A DNA stretch of 64,000 nucleotides from positions 620,001-684,000 of the forward strand of contig JADNRY010000011.1 of NCBI GenBank assembly GCA_015501585.1, written 5' to 3'. Under the pieces are notes generated by a model. The model searched no databases. It saw only the letters and a list, made by a program, of their open reading frames with translations, and had not been told where the DNA came from. Shown here piece by piece: positions 25,937-38,496 of this stretch. Position 1 is the stretch's first letter; every line of letters begins with the position of its first letter. The position numbers and the translations under genes are program-made. This DNA is from Rhodocollybia butyracea (taxonomy: Eukaryota > Basidiomycota > Agaricomycetes > Agaricales > Omphalotaceae).

Positions 25937-28390
25937 ATGAGCATGAGCGGTAAGCTGAGCCTAGTACATACTTATAAGCACGCTAAAGACTTTAACCTGG
26001 TGGCTTAATCTCAGGAACAAGCAATCTCAGTAATCTCAAAGCGCTTCATCCACCTGACGATCCGTCGTCGAAAATCTGGTCAATGTATCTCAATCACGCA
26101 GAAAAAAACAACGAAAAACTTATCGAAAGCTGGAAGGGGGACATGGATGCCATTCTAATTTTTGTAGGTTCTTCTATCTCCGTACTCTAATACAATCACT
26201 GAATTTCATTATCAGGCAGGCAGGTCTCGTTTGCTGGGCAGACGACGTATATGATGACTGAATTTAACCAATTGCATGCAGGCCTGTTCTCTGCTAGTGT
26301 GACAGCGTTTCTCCTTGAAAGCTACCAAAACCTCATCCCGGATAATACAGATACAACCGTAATCCTTCTTGCTCAAATCTATCGTCAGCTTTCAAACGAC
26401 ACAGCATTAACCAACCTTCCATCAGTAGCTCAAGCTCTGGATGCGAATGCTTTCGTACCCCCCACATCAGCCCTTATTTGCAACATTTTATGGTTCCTCA
26501 GTCTGAGTCTTAGCCTCACCGCTGCTCTGTCTGCCACACTCATACAGCAGTGGACGCGTGACTATCAGCTAGCAACTGTAGGTCGTGAAATACCTCACCA
26601 ACGCGCGCGCATTATCGCATATCTATACGAAGGTCTTAGCAAGTTTCATATGAAAAGCATAGTAGCTGCCATTCCTTTACTTCTGCATGCATCTTTGCTT
26701 CTATTTTTTGCTGGCCTCGTAGAGTTTCTTCAACCCGTCAACCCAGGAATTAGCTATCTGATTCTTGGCCTGCTTCTATTATCTGGGATCCTCTACATCC
26801 TCATCACCGTTCTCCCAGTGTTCTACTTTGACTGTCCATACAGGAGCCCACTAACAGTAGTTTGGTGGCGACTTTTATCCTCTCTACGTCTCATTAAACG
26901 GAAAAACAGCCAAGGCAGCTTATCTGTTGTTCCATCGAACTGGTCATTAGACGAGGTTCGGGAATGGGACGCGGTTGGCATCTCATATGACCGAGACGAA
27001 CGTGATCTCAGAGCCATGTGTTGGACCCTTGAATCCTCTCCTGACGACATCACCTTGGAGCTTTTTGCTGATATCATCCCAGAGGTCGTCGCGGGGTTTG
27101 ACTACAGTGCAAAGTTATTATGTAGCAGGCTGCTTGATCGTGAGGATCCAGCTATGCGTCTAGGTTTTCGTTTGACCCAGTTGCTAATGACTTGTACGGG
27201 TGGAAAGATCAATGCCGCGCAGGCAAAAAGACGATGTACATCGACGCTTTGTGCGATATGGTCTCTGACAATGATGACGCTGCCAAAGCCATCGTGGCAA
27301 CAGCCATCATTCTTGACGAGAGAAACACTTAGATTTGACGAGCATAGTTTGCGCTGTATGGAGGTTGTTCGGCTATATATGCCAGATATATTCCCATATT
27401 GTTGTAAGCCCTGCAGTCTTCCTAAATGCTGATCGATGATATGCTTTTTCAGTATCCACAGCCACGGTCATTGCTAGATCACTGTTGGATGTGTTCGATG
27501 ACCACATCCTTCGACTAGAGACCCAACTGTCAAATTTCACTCGTACCGGGAGCCTTCCAGAGCAGTACCAGGGTATACGCCAGGCTCAGAATGAATACCG
27601 TCAAAGAGACCCAGGGACAATGTTAGAGCGCCTTGACAAGGAAACATGGGATTTTGAGCAGAAACTCTTGGACCCGAAAAAATCTGGCAGCGGTATACTA
27701 TCTGCTTCGGTATACGTATCAATGGACTCTATACTCCGACACCTGCAGGACCTCGTTATAGTTGTCTTGAAAGACTACGATGCGGTCGATATCTGCTATT
27801 CCTACATTGACGAAATCCTAACCAAACTGAATGATGTCCGAACGCTCCTCCAGGAAACCGGGCTCCTCACAATGTTGAATTTTGTTGAGCACACACTGCA
27901 CAGCGCTTCCCTACCCTATGAAGCATTCAACACGACCCGACGTCTCTACCTGCGACTTAATCTCGATAAACCCGGCACCTATCTGTTCTCCATTCAATCT
28001 CAAACCCGTCTTGTCCGCCATCTCGATGAAGCTCTAGATCGTGACCGCTCTCAATCATCTTCCTTAAACTCAACTAACACCCCCCATCTTCCCGAAGGCA
28101 TCGCGAACATGCTGCTGGGGCTTTTACGAGGCGTTACAGGCCCAGAATGCATCTCCAAAGCCAAGGGGATTGTGTCAGCGTATATCAGAATGAGTACCTC
28201 GCAGTCAACTTCAACTCTTGAATCAGCTCAAGGAGCATTAGAGATGCTCAACTCTCTGGTTTTGCCAGATGATTATGTAGGGCCCAAGATATTGGATATC
28301 TTCAGTGAACATGTTTATTCGAATACGAAACTGTCAAGAACTGAGACGGAGAGCACTATTCGCTCATCAAAGGAAGGTGACTTGGGCTAA
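25937..28390 (+). CDS. DUF6535 multi-pass membrane protein
   Basis: DUF6535 proteins are Agaricomycete-expanded membrane proteins of unknown function. Exons: 25937-25949, 26015-26163, a probable 4-nt micro-exon 26220-26223, 26282-27403 and 27453-28390. Together they total 2226 nt, an exact multiple of three, and encode 741 aa. The family signature is ESWKGDMDAILIF joined to AGLFSASVTAFLLESYQ. Hydrophobic helices follow (LICNILWFLSLSLSLTAALS, AAIPLLLHASLLLFFAGLVEF, YLILGLLLLSGILYILITVL), then a cytosolic helical region with VWWRLLSSL and WTLESSPDD motifs. The C-terminal 300 residues are helical without a known motif. Without the micro-exon, splicing directly from 26163 to 26282 would shift frame; an ATG at 26251 could only give an N-terminally truncated form. 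Confidence 0.85.
26220..26223 (+). other. probable 4-nt micro-exon (GCAG) in the DUF6535 gene
   Basis: The conserved junction AILIF-AGLF needs the four bases GCAG between the exon ending TTT at 26163 and the exon starting at 26282. They lie inside a gcag-gcag-gcag run (26212-26223). Introns 26164-26219 (56 bp, ends ggcag) and 26224-26281 (58 bp, gtctcg...gcatgcag, with a ctgaat branch-like site) flank it, and only this 4-nt exon keeps the whole 2226-nt frame. Confidence 0.55.
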
Positions 28391-28621
28391 GACGAAGACC
28401 ACTGTAGCTTTATTACGATCTGGCTGCCAAGGAAGATATCCATTCTTTCCTTGAGCTCATCGCTGATTGGATTGCTATCAGAGGTGCAGTTGAACTCATC
28501 GTCCATGGCCGGACTACATTTATCTATAGTAGCAAAAGGGTGTATTATAGTAGATCCCCTGCTGTAAAGTATAGTCTAAATCTCGGCCCAAGAAAATATA
28601 AATAAATACGAAGATCCAGAG

Positions 28622-30046
28622 TCAAGTCCGTGCTTCTACTGTGCGTATTGTCAATTCTTCCAAAGCGTCTTTGGTATCACTGTCCGGCAGGAAATGAAGT
28701 ACTTCCCGGGCTTTTTCTGCGTGTTTAAATGCAAGCATCCGTGTTCGTTCTAATCCGGAACAAGTGTGAACAGCATGGCGGGCCTAGAAAAATACGTTGG
28801 CGATGGAGAGTGGAAAAAATATTTGGCGGCGTACCTGTTCGACATCACCTTCCTCGGAAAATTGGCGTTGAATGATGGGTTTGAGGAAGGAGTGCTCCTC
28901 CCAGGCGTATATCAATGGGGCGGTCAAGGCATCGAAACTACTGGCATCCTCTTCATACGAGTTGACGTCCTTCATGAGCTGGAAAGATGTCAGAAAAGTG
29001 GCAAGATTACTTGTATAAACACGAACCTGGTTTGCAAACCCAACATGGAGACCATACATATATGCGACCTCTTTCCATATTTCCCCTTCTTTGGAACCTC
29101 CAAGGATGACGGCTGCTCTTCCCGCTTTTGCCAGCAGACTCGCAGAGCCTAGGTATATCCTATTGAAATACCTATTCCAGCCTTGTGAAGGAGAGACCGG
29201 AGATTCAACTGGCCGCGTGCCGACATTGCTAGCCTTCCATATGGTGCCCTCGACGATATTCGCAATGACAGTTGCTACCAATTCCACGACTTCATCGTCT
29301 CCTAATCGCGAAAGCGCTGTACTGGCCCTTCCAAGAAGAAAATCGCCTCCAAGGACAGCTAGCTTATTCCCTGAACCGTCAGATGAATCAGCAATGTGGT
29401 CATGCAGAGAGGAAGCGACATGAATCATTTCCATGAGCTGTGCGAGACGTATTTGAGCTGGAAGAATCATTGGAGGGTTTACGAGTCTTGATACGGAGTT
29501 TGTTTCGTAGGGAAAAGGTAATGGAGGGTGTTCTGGGCTTATTTTTGGTGTTTGGAGGGCGAATAATGACTGGAAAGAGGTGGTATGTTCTGGCATATTA
29601 GGATTGTTGTCGTTTAGAACACCTGGACGCGTCAATGGCTGATCGAGCTCTTCATCTCTGCCACTGACGCGTTCGCATTCTGCGATCCATTTTTTTTGTT
29701 CCCATTCGGATCCGAGACCGTTGGTTGCCCGCGAAAGAAGCAAGACGACTAATGGCCGTAATTGCTTTGACGGATGGACAAAATAATGCTGAGCAAGCTG
29801 GTGAAGTGTCGGGTGAGCTGAACCAAGTAAATTTAGCAAGTTACTTCGCAATTGGTCAATTTCCGAGGCTACAAGAACATAGGGATCCCGTGGAGAGGCA
29901 GGTAAGAGCTCTGCTGTGTTTAGAACAGCTGTCGGCCTCGGGGACACGTAGGCTTTAAGGTTATGAGAGAGAACGCTGTGTTGCCTGCGCTGAGCGAATT
30001 GAAGATGACGATGTTTGCAGACGGAAAGCGAAGGCCATGCTCGCAT
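28622..30046 (-). CDS. mitochondrial polyprenyl diphosphate synthase-like, non-catalytic subunit type (Dlp1/PDSS2-like)
   Basis: Long-chain trans-prenyl diphosphate synthases make the ubiquinone tail. The N-terminus MRAWPSLSVCKHRHLQFAQRR is a likely mitochondrial presequence. Family landmarks are present: HPSKQLRPLVVLLLSRA, IRLAQLMEMIHVASSLH, GNKLAVLGGDFLLGRAS and VIANIVEGTIWK. However, the first Asp-rich motif (DDxxD followed by RRG) is reduced to DHIADSSDGS, and the second reads NQLMKDVNSYEED. This points to a catalytically impaired partner subunit, as in Schizosaccharomyces Dlp1 or human PDSS2, rather than Coq1. Two introns join FANQ to LMKDV and EQ to ARHAVHTCSGLERT, and a final exon ends in TGA at 28622-28624. 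The conventional GTG-frame extension upstream is ignored in favour of ATG 30046. A catalytic Coq1 would have to be elsewhere in the genome. Confidence 0.8.
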
Positions 30047-30285
30047 GCTCCGTTGAACGTCCACAATGACGTGGAGGATATTGTGTAGGAGAGAAGTGTG
30101 TAGGAGAGAAAGCGTTCACCGGTAATGAGAACGCGACAGTTTCCGGCAACAGCGCGCACAATTCACACACCACAAAAAAATCCAAGTACAGTATTATAAA
30201 ATACAGTAATACATAGTATACAAGATTATAGCTGGATCTAACTATACTCAACTTGTAATTTCGAGTCTGTCTTTGAAAAACTGCT

Positions 30286-30875
30286 TCATCGCACTGTAGT
30301 GGGAGAAGATATGCTGCTCGGCGGTGGCTTTGGGGCAGTAAGATAGTCACGATGCTTGTGCAAGGCTTTGGCCAGATGATCTGCGAAAGCCCTTGCCTGG
30401 AAAAATAAAGCAAGTTATGTACTAATATCTTGCTGCTGTGTGATTATCACTTGCCTTGGCCTGTACACTGGCCTCATCGTATCCATGGGTAAAAGCCAGC
30501 GCAACAATCATCAAAGGTTGCCACCCTTCTGCCGCCACATTATTTTTGCCGTCGGGTAACTCGTTTATGGCCTGGACGTAGATGCGTCCCAAATGTGGCT
30601 TGCCCTATGAAAAGGATGAGCAAATGTAAACAAGGTCAAGAAAAAAGCAGATATTCATTGACCTCAGCCTCCAAAATAGCATATCCATGTTCTTCAACTT
30701 CAACGAAAGAACCCCCAGTAATTCCTACAGCAACGCGAACATCTTCCTTTGATCGTGTGGAATCCGATGCATAACAGACTAACTGGCCGGCCGGTGTCAA
30801 AAGGATAGCAGTATGCAAATCAGGTAGATCCAAGACTTGAGAAAGATAAGTATGTAATGTTGAAAGCTTCAGCAT
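30286..30875 (-). CDS. Roadblock/LC7 protein, LAMTOR2 (Ragulator)-like
   Basis: Roadblock/LC7 proteins are small alpha/beta scaffolds; the LAMTOR2/Ego-type members anchor Rag GTPases on the vacuole for TORC1 control. Three exons, 30663-30875, 30455-30604 and 30286-30396, give 157 aa. Features are the N-terminal helix MLKLSTLHTYLSQVL, the central strand pair TAILLTPAGQLVCYAS, the helix-strand SKEDVRVAVGITGGSF and GYAILEAE, and a C-terminal helix ADHLAKALHKH. Intron 2 (30397-30454) begins with gcaagt and is a GC-AG intron: the GC donor is required for frame. The gene lies between the prenyl-synthase-like gene and a divergently transcribed WD40 gene. Family-level call is fair; the LAMTOR2 identity rests on length, start and fold pattern only. 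Confidence 0.6.
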
Positions 30876-31195
30876 GAAAGGATGGACTCGGTCGGAAGCT
30901 CGAAGACTGAAGAGGAAGCGAAGAATGTGCACGTGACCACGTACTTTAACGTTCAGACAACTTTTAGGCCAGTACTATGTAGACTGCAAGCGGTGCATGG
31001 ACAGCAGCTAATTATCAAAATTAATAATCTCAAGCTTTATCATTGCAGAAACTGAGAAGAAATCTGGCCCTGAGTACTTGAGTAGTAAGATCTCTTTGCA
31101 TGAGCTGTGAAAGCCGGAAAAGCCGAAGTTTGCCTATGTTTATTTACTTTACGATAACAGATAGACGCCCTTGTTTCTAACCACGAAAAATACCG

Positions 31196-32696
<1,501 letters not shown>

Positions 32697-33680
32697 TCCA
32701 CTTCTCATATCATTTCAATCTTCCTCTTTTCGTATGTACATATATGCTAAAATCTTGTTGTACTCCAACGCATTGTTGTAATATCTCTATCTTCGATATC
32801 TGACCTTTAGACCTTTATGTGAGCAAGGTTGTTTTCAAGTTCCAGTAGATTTTCTGTGTCCAGGTTGTAATCACTCATTTCGTGTTCGAGTAAGTTGGTG
32901 GACAGCTCAGGAGGCACGACGGAAAATAGCATTTTAGAGGCACCTAGATCTTGGGATATTCAGGCCCGTTGTATATTCGTTTGTACGCCTGTCTCTGGAA
33001 AGGATATCTTTAGGATATTCATCAGAACAAGTGGATACTCAGTTACCAGGAACCGTAGCAATATTAATGAAAACAATCAGACATCTTATCGGTGAGGGAG
33101 TGAGCTGTTAAAGGGACGAGGGTAGTATTCTCAACTGGAATCACAATATGTATGTATAAGCGAACCTTTTGTTGTGGAACAGGAAACGTCGGAGCGGCTA
33201 AGACTCACATATCCGCCCCTCCACCTCCTCCCCATTTTTGTACCGTACATCCGCGATCAAAAAGAAAAATAGCATAGAGGCCGCGACGGGACTGAAGAAA
33301 CATGAATTCGTAATTCCCGAACGCCACAGTTCAAATTCATCTTGATTGTTCGGGATATGAAGAAGGTTAGGCAAGAACCCGGGATTGGGTATTCTCGAGC
33401 TCAGTCTGTTTACTCCCTTGATTTATTTGGACTAATCGGCTCGTGAGCACGAGGAAAACGAGCGCTGAATGAGTGCGATATTTGCGCTTGATACTAAGCG
33501 CATGCAATGAAAATTTTATGTATATATTATTCCGAAATGCCCCAGAAAGTAAGAACAGTCCATAAGGCTGAGGTGCTTCCACACAAGGAGAATTACAACA
33601 GCTATGGTTTGGATAAGCACTTTTAGCAGTATCTGAATTCATTGTTAGTGATAGCGCGACAAAAAAAAAGCCGTATCAGC
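32697..33680. other. intergenic, no supported gene
   Basis: About 1 kb between the convergent WD40 gene and thaumatin-like gene. It contains only short ORFs (for example 33367-33642 minus) without domain content and T-rich 3'-flank-like sequence. Confidence 0.5.
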
Positions 33681-34784
33681 TTACACAACGGTGTAGGAGG
33701 CTCCAACGGGACAAGCAGCCTGTATTCGCATGTTTAAGTCAAACTAAATGGTAGAACAATGAAAAGTTTATTTACCACAGCCTCGTCATCTGGGCCAGTT
33801 CCTGGTTTTCAAGTCAGAATGAAAAAATGGCCTTTGGATCATGGATATCACGTACCACCACATTGGCCACTCGTGTCTTCAAACATGAAATGAGCACCTT
33901 AAAAAGAAACATCAAACAGGGAAAAAACTCACTGCCGGGGCTGAAAAGAAAGAAAAAATCAGCACCAGGCTGTACTTCAGAAGCGACGATAACGTACGCG
34001 TAAGCTTCAGTGCAAGAACAGCCTACGTTGGGGCAGCTCTTGCTTTCACAACCGCCATTCGATGGAATGATATTCATTTCAACAGAGAACCCTTGGATGT
34101 TGCTGATGTCGTAGAAGCTACAGTGGTCAAGTAAGCAGTGATATACAAAGGTCACTAAACAGAACGGAACGAACTCTAGTCCTCCGCTGTCCATCGTCCA
34201 TTCGGTCATGGAGCAAGCAGCTTCGCCAAACGCAATTCCTCCAAAGCAGTTGTTTTCACTGTAAATCGCTTATGAGAGGTTGCGATCCCAGATGAATAAA
34301 AAAGGCTAATACCATCCGGAACCGCTGTGATGGCCACTAGGCATTAGTCTTAATATCCTAGTGACAACGACAACGATACAAACGGCGGCACTACGATAGC
34401 ACTGAGCATCAGCCAGAATATCTTTGTGGCGATGGTAATGATACTAACTGTCACAGATTCTTCCTGACCAGCCGGTAGGAACCGTAATGGAGGTAGACTG
34501 TCCAGCGTTGATAACGATGGATGGGTTACCTGTAAAGCTTGTTCATTAGTCGAAACATATAGTAACAGGGATAAACGCACCGCTGTAGTTGATTCCATTG
34601 TTTGAGCCGGGGAAGGACGAGACGAACATACCCACACCGAACGAGCAGTCGTTTTGAAGCCTGCGGGACATCCGATATGTAAGTTGAAAAATGGCGGGGT
34701 AATGGCGACCCACGTAATCAAGGTGTTTGCACGAACGACCGAGGTTGCCGCAAGAACGATGGCGACGAGGAAGTGTCTGAACAT
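33681..34784 (-). CDS. secreted thaumatin-like (osmotin-fold) protein
   Basis: Starts MFRHFLVAIVLAATSVVRA, a clean signal peptide. After splicing an intron with donor gtgggt, the mature protein starts NTLITLQNDCSFGVGMFV, like the first strand of thaumatin-like proteins, followed by INAGQSTSITVPTGWSGRICD (compare the family GWxGRIWxRTGC). Later exons give NNCFGGIAFGEAACSMTEWT, FYDISNIQGFSVEMNIIP (the DFYDVSLVDGFNLP equivalent), CESKSCPNVGCSCTEAYA and a last exon with CPVGASYTVV before the stop at 33681-33683. Cysteines are abundant, consistent with a disulfide-stabilised secreted beta protein. Mushroom thaumatin-like proteins can be beta-glucan-active; activity here is inference. About seven exons; internal junctions were placed by eye. 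Confidence 0.72.
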
Positions 34785-36103
34785 GATAGGGAATCTAGGC
34801 TAGCGCAGAGGAATGCGGCTGAAGATAACTGCACTAGTGGGTCGTATTTAAGGTTCCCCGGTTGCTGTGTTTGCGCAGATACCCGTACTTAATCATTGAG
34901 TTTGATTTTAACAGGACTATACCAGCCTAGGTCGTTAGTCAGTTGCATAACGTTACTAGGACTGAGGAGGACTGGCCTGAGGTAGGAAAACATCGTACAT
35001 CTCGGGAAGTAAACTTGAACTTTTGAATATGTTTTCAAGGTTTGAAGTCACCGCATGCGTCTTCAGCCGTCTTTAGAGCGCATGATTATGAAAGTAACAG
35101 AATCCATATGACCATAAGTAACTGTGAAACTCACTGAACAAGACTTCATTCTGGCGAACAACACAGTAGACATCAGATGAACGTGTGCAAGCAGGCAGCA
35201 GCCATCTCCGTGAATAGCACTTTCTTAAAAAAATGTTTTGATTTACCGGCACCGAGCACATCAGGAACCGAAAAGGAGAAAGCTCAATAGCGAAGAATAG
35301 CGAAGGTGAGCATTAGACAAGGTAGTCGTGGTAGTGGTGATACAGGGAGCTCTACGAAAACTCGAGACAAGAGCAAGCCTGATATGCAATTTTGAGGTAA
35401 CTTGGGTTACTAGACGTAGAGCCAAGTGTCGGCGGCGGTCACCTCCAATAATCTAATTTTGGCACGGCTGGAACTCTTCCATTAGTGAAACGGGAGCAAA
35501 AGATCATATCTTGGTTTTTCTGATGTTAACCTCCAGAATACATACTTACTGAGGAGGTGATAGGGGATCTTCCAGCCACCAGCCGGTCTAATATTGCCGC
35601 ACTTTTGTTGTGTTTTTTTCTCCGACTCGCAAGGAGTACTAAGGAGTACCAGATATACACCGTGGTCGTTAGGATAGACCCAATTCACATGCGTAAACTG
35701 GTTCAGATATACCAGTATGAATTCGAAAGAAATTTTATGATAAATCGATTGTATGGAGTCATTAGCTTCAGTGGTTTGGCTGGAGCTTGGTCCCGTGCAG
35801 GTGGGTAAACACAGATATGCACGGGAATGGCCAACCCAGAACGTCTGTCAAAGACGCCAAGGAGAGCGTGGGTGGGAGTTTCGAAATTGCAGGATAATAA
35901 GGAATCGACGACGAGAACCGGAAATAAGATGGGATGCGCAAGAAGCCGATGTGCCGATTCTCACAGTATCTTATGATTATTTTATCTCAGAGTAGTCACG
36001 CAGCACGTGCTCTTGTCGCAGCACGGGCACGGGCACCCGGCACACGCCACTTCAACTTTGCTTTTTCTGAAACCCATCCTTGAACCGTTGTACAACAGGA
36101 ACC
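34785..36103. other. intergenic, promoter regions, no supported gene
   Basis: About 1.3 kb between two divergent genes. Small ORFs at 35073-35261 and 35482-35688 (minus) and 35557-35995 (plus) overlap one another and show no domain, signal peptide or credible splice partners. Confidence 0.5.
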
Positions 36104-38024
36104 ATGGATGACGATGATGCCGATTATATGCAAGGAGACGATGATGAGGTCTGTCCCACCACCCGTTGCAGTCTAGTTCTCAATGTCCAACGCATGTATG
36201 ACAGAACTACGACTTTGAATACTCTGACGGCGATGACGCTGAAGAATCAGGCAGCGCCGATGTTGAGAACATGTACTATAAAGCAAAAGGTGTGCTTTTG
36301 TCCTAGACCTTAACGGTGATGGAAGATAATCAACATCTTTCACAGGAAAGAAAGAAGACAACCCTGAAGGCGCTTTGAAAGAATTTCGAACAATAGTCGA
36401 TCAGGAAGCAGAGAAAGGAGACTGGTTTGTATCACATTTGAGTCTCATAACCGAAACTAAGTTTTTGTAGGGGATTCAAGGCTCTAAAACAATCTACAAA
36501 ACTTCTCTTCCTTGTCCTCCACCGACCAAACAATGCCCTGCAGACCTACACTCAGCTTTTGACATATACTAAATCAGCCGTTACAAGAAATTACTCCGAG
36601 AAGACGATCAATGGAATTTTAGATTATGTTGGAGGTGGCAAGGGTGGTCCTGTTGAAGTTGACGTATTGGAAAAGTTTTATCAGGCTACGAACGAGGCAT
36701 TGGAAGAGGCTAAGAATGAAGTATGTGCACTATTTAGCTCACAAGGTCTTCTTTCAACGATCTTTTTTGAAGCGTCTGTCGGCCAAGACGAATTTGAAGC
36801 TGGCAAAACTATGGTTAGATCGCCAAGAGTACACTCGCTTATCGAAGGTATCTCCACTGCCTTCGTATTGTTTTGAGTCTGACGTCGCTCGCTCACCTCC
36901 TTCAGCTCATCCGCGATCTTCACTTAGCTACTGGTCTCGCTGGTGACGGTGATGAGCAGTCCCAACGTGGTACTCAGCTACTTGAGATCTATGCTCTCGA
37001 AATTCAAATGTACAATGAGACCCGAAATTTCAAGAAGCTGAAAGAGATATATAATGCCACAAATAATGTCCGGTCGGCTATTCCTCATCCACGGATCATG
37101 GGTGTCATTAAAGAATGCGGAGGGAAGATGTGGATGGGAGAACGTACGAACCATATCCCCTTATACTGCAATTCTACTGACCGATGGAACCTCCATAATC
37201 TTAGGCCAATGGAACAAAGCCAGCGAAGACTTCTTTGAATCATTCCGTAATTACGATGAAGCTGGGTCGCCACAAAGGATTCAAGTTCTCAAGTATCTCG
37301 TACTTGCAAACATGCTCATGGGAAGTGAAGTCAATCCTTTCGACAGTCAGGAAACAAAACCGTACGTTAACACGCAGTGAGGATACAAGCCGATTTTCTT
37401 ACAGTTACTTTCAGTTACAAGAGTGATCCTGAAATCAAGGCAATGACTGATCTTGTTGACGCGTATCAGCGTCGAGAGGTACATTCAGCCGAAAAGATTC
37501 TCCGAGGTGAGTATGTTTTATCCCAGCCTGAACGACATTGACATTCTTCAGACAACCGCACGACTATCATGGATGACCCCTTCATCCGAGCATACATTGG
37601 GGAACTTCTTCGCAGTTTGCGTACCCAGTATCTCATTGACCTCATCAAACCGTACTCTCGTCTGGAACTCGGGTTCCTCGCCAAGCAACTCAACGTCGAA
37701 ATTCAAGAAGTCGAAGATCTCCTCATCGGACTGATACTAGAAGGCAAAGTCGAAGGACGGATAGATCAAGTTGGTATGAGACTAGAGCTTGATCGCAAGT
37801 CCGTATACTTTCCTTTCACCTCCAGCCATCGACTGATTTGGCTCTTTTTTTTCAGGCAAAGCCTAGAAAAGAAACGATACGCTGCGCTCCAGAAATGGAC
37901 CGAAAACCTGGAGTTAGTGCATGAGGCTGTTGTTGGGAAGACGGGCACTGGGGGACGAGGAGCCGATTCAACTATGGCAATGGGTATGAGTGATGTCTAC
38001 ATGCGTGAACCGGAAAGGTGGTGA
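36104..38024 (+). CDS. CSN2: CSN2, COP9 signalosome subunit 2
   Basis: Csn2 is a PCI-domain subunit of the COP9 signalosome, which removes Nedd8 from cullins. The protein begins with an acidic segment ([15 protein letters not shown]; after the first intron [15 protein letters not shown]), as in all Csn2 orthologues. It continues with [19 protein letters not shown] and the TPR-like helical repeats [26 protein letters not shown] and [14 protein letters not shown]. The PCI region follows ([29 protein letters not shown], then [29 protein letters not shown] with [22 protein letters not shown]). About eight introns of about 50 bp interrupt it; the last joins LELDRK to QSLEKKRY. Start ATG 36104, stop TGA ending 38024. 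Confidence 0.93.
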
Positions 38025-38496
38025 GCCGCCGATTTTCACTTACCGTGGGGCGAAATTGGTGCCCAGCCATCCTGTATTTCTATCCAATCTGTACAGCTAA
38101 TTTACTAATAAAAACTCGGAATCCTTCTACTGGTGCACCCTCATACTTCGTATTTCAGCCACGAAGGGAGAATGTTAATTCTGCTTGAAAAGAGTGATCG
38201 CAATGCTAAGGAAACAGGACCCAACATTTACCATTAATACAGCTGTAATGTAATAGAAACACGATGTGTATTGTAGTGTGATGTACAAAGGACACTACGC
38301 AAAAGACAAGTCCTTCGCTGTGCTAGATGCTTGTGATATTATTTAAGATCGCTATGCAATGTCATGAGATGCCACGAAGAGATGAAAACGAGCGACTCAG
38401 AAAAGTCCACCAGAAGAAATATTAAAAGAAGGTCTTGCGTATGCGATGATAGATAATAGAATAAAGGAAAGAAAGCGTTTCATCAATTCAAGTTCA
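38025..38496. other. 3' flank region between convergent genes
   Basis: 472 bp between the stop codons of CSN2 (plus) and the long disordered-protein gene (minus). AT-rich and presumably shared 3' UTR; no gene visible. Confidence 0.5.
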
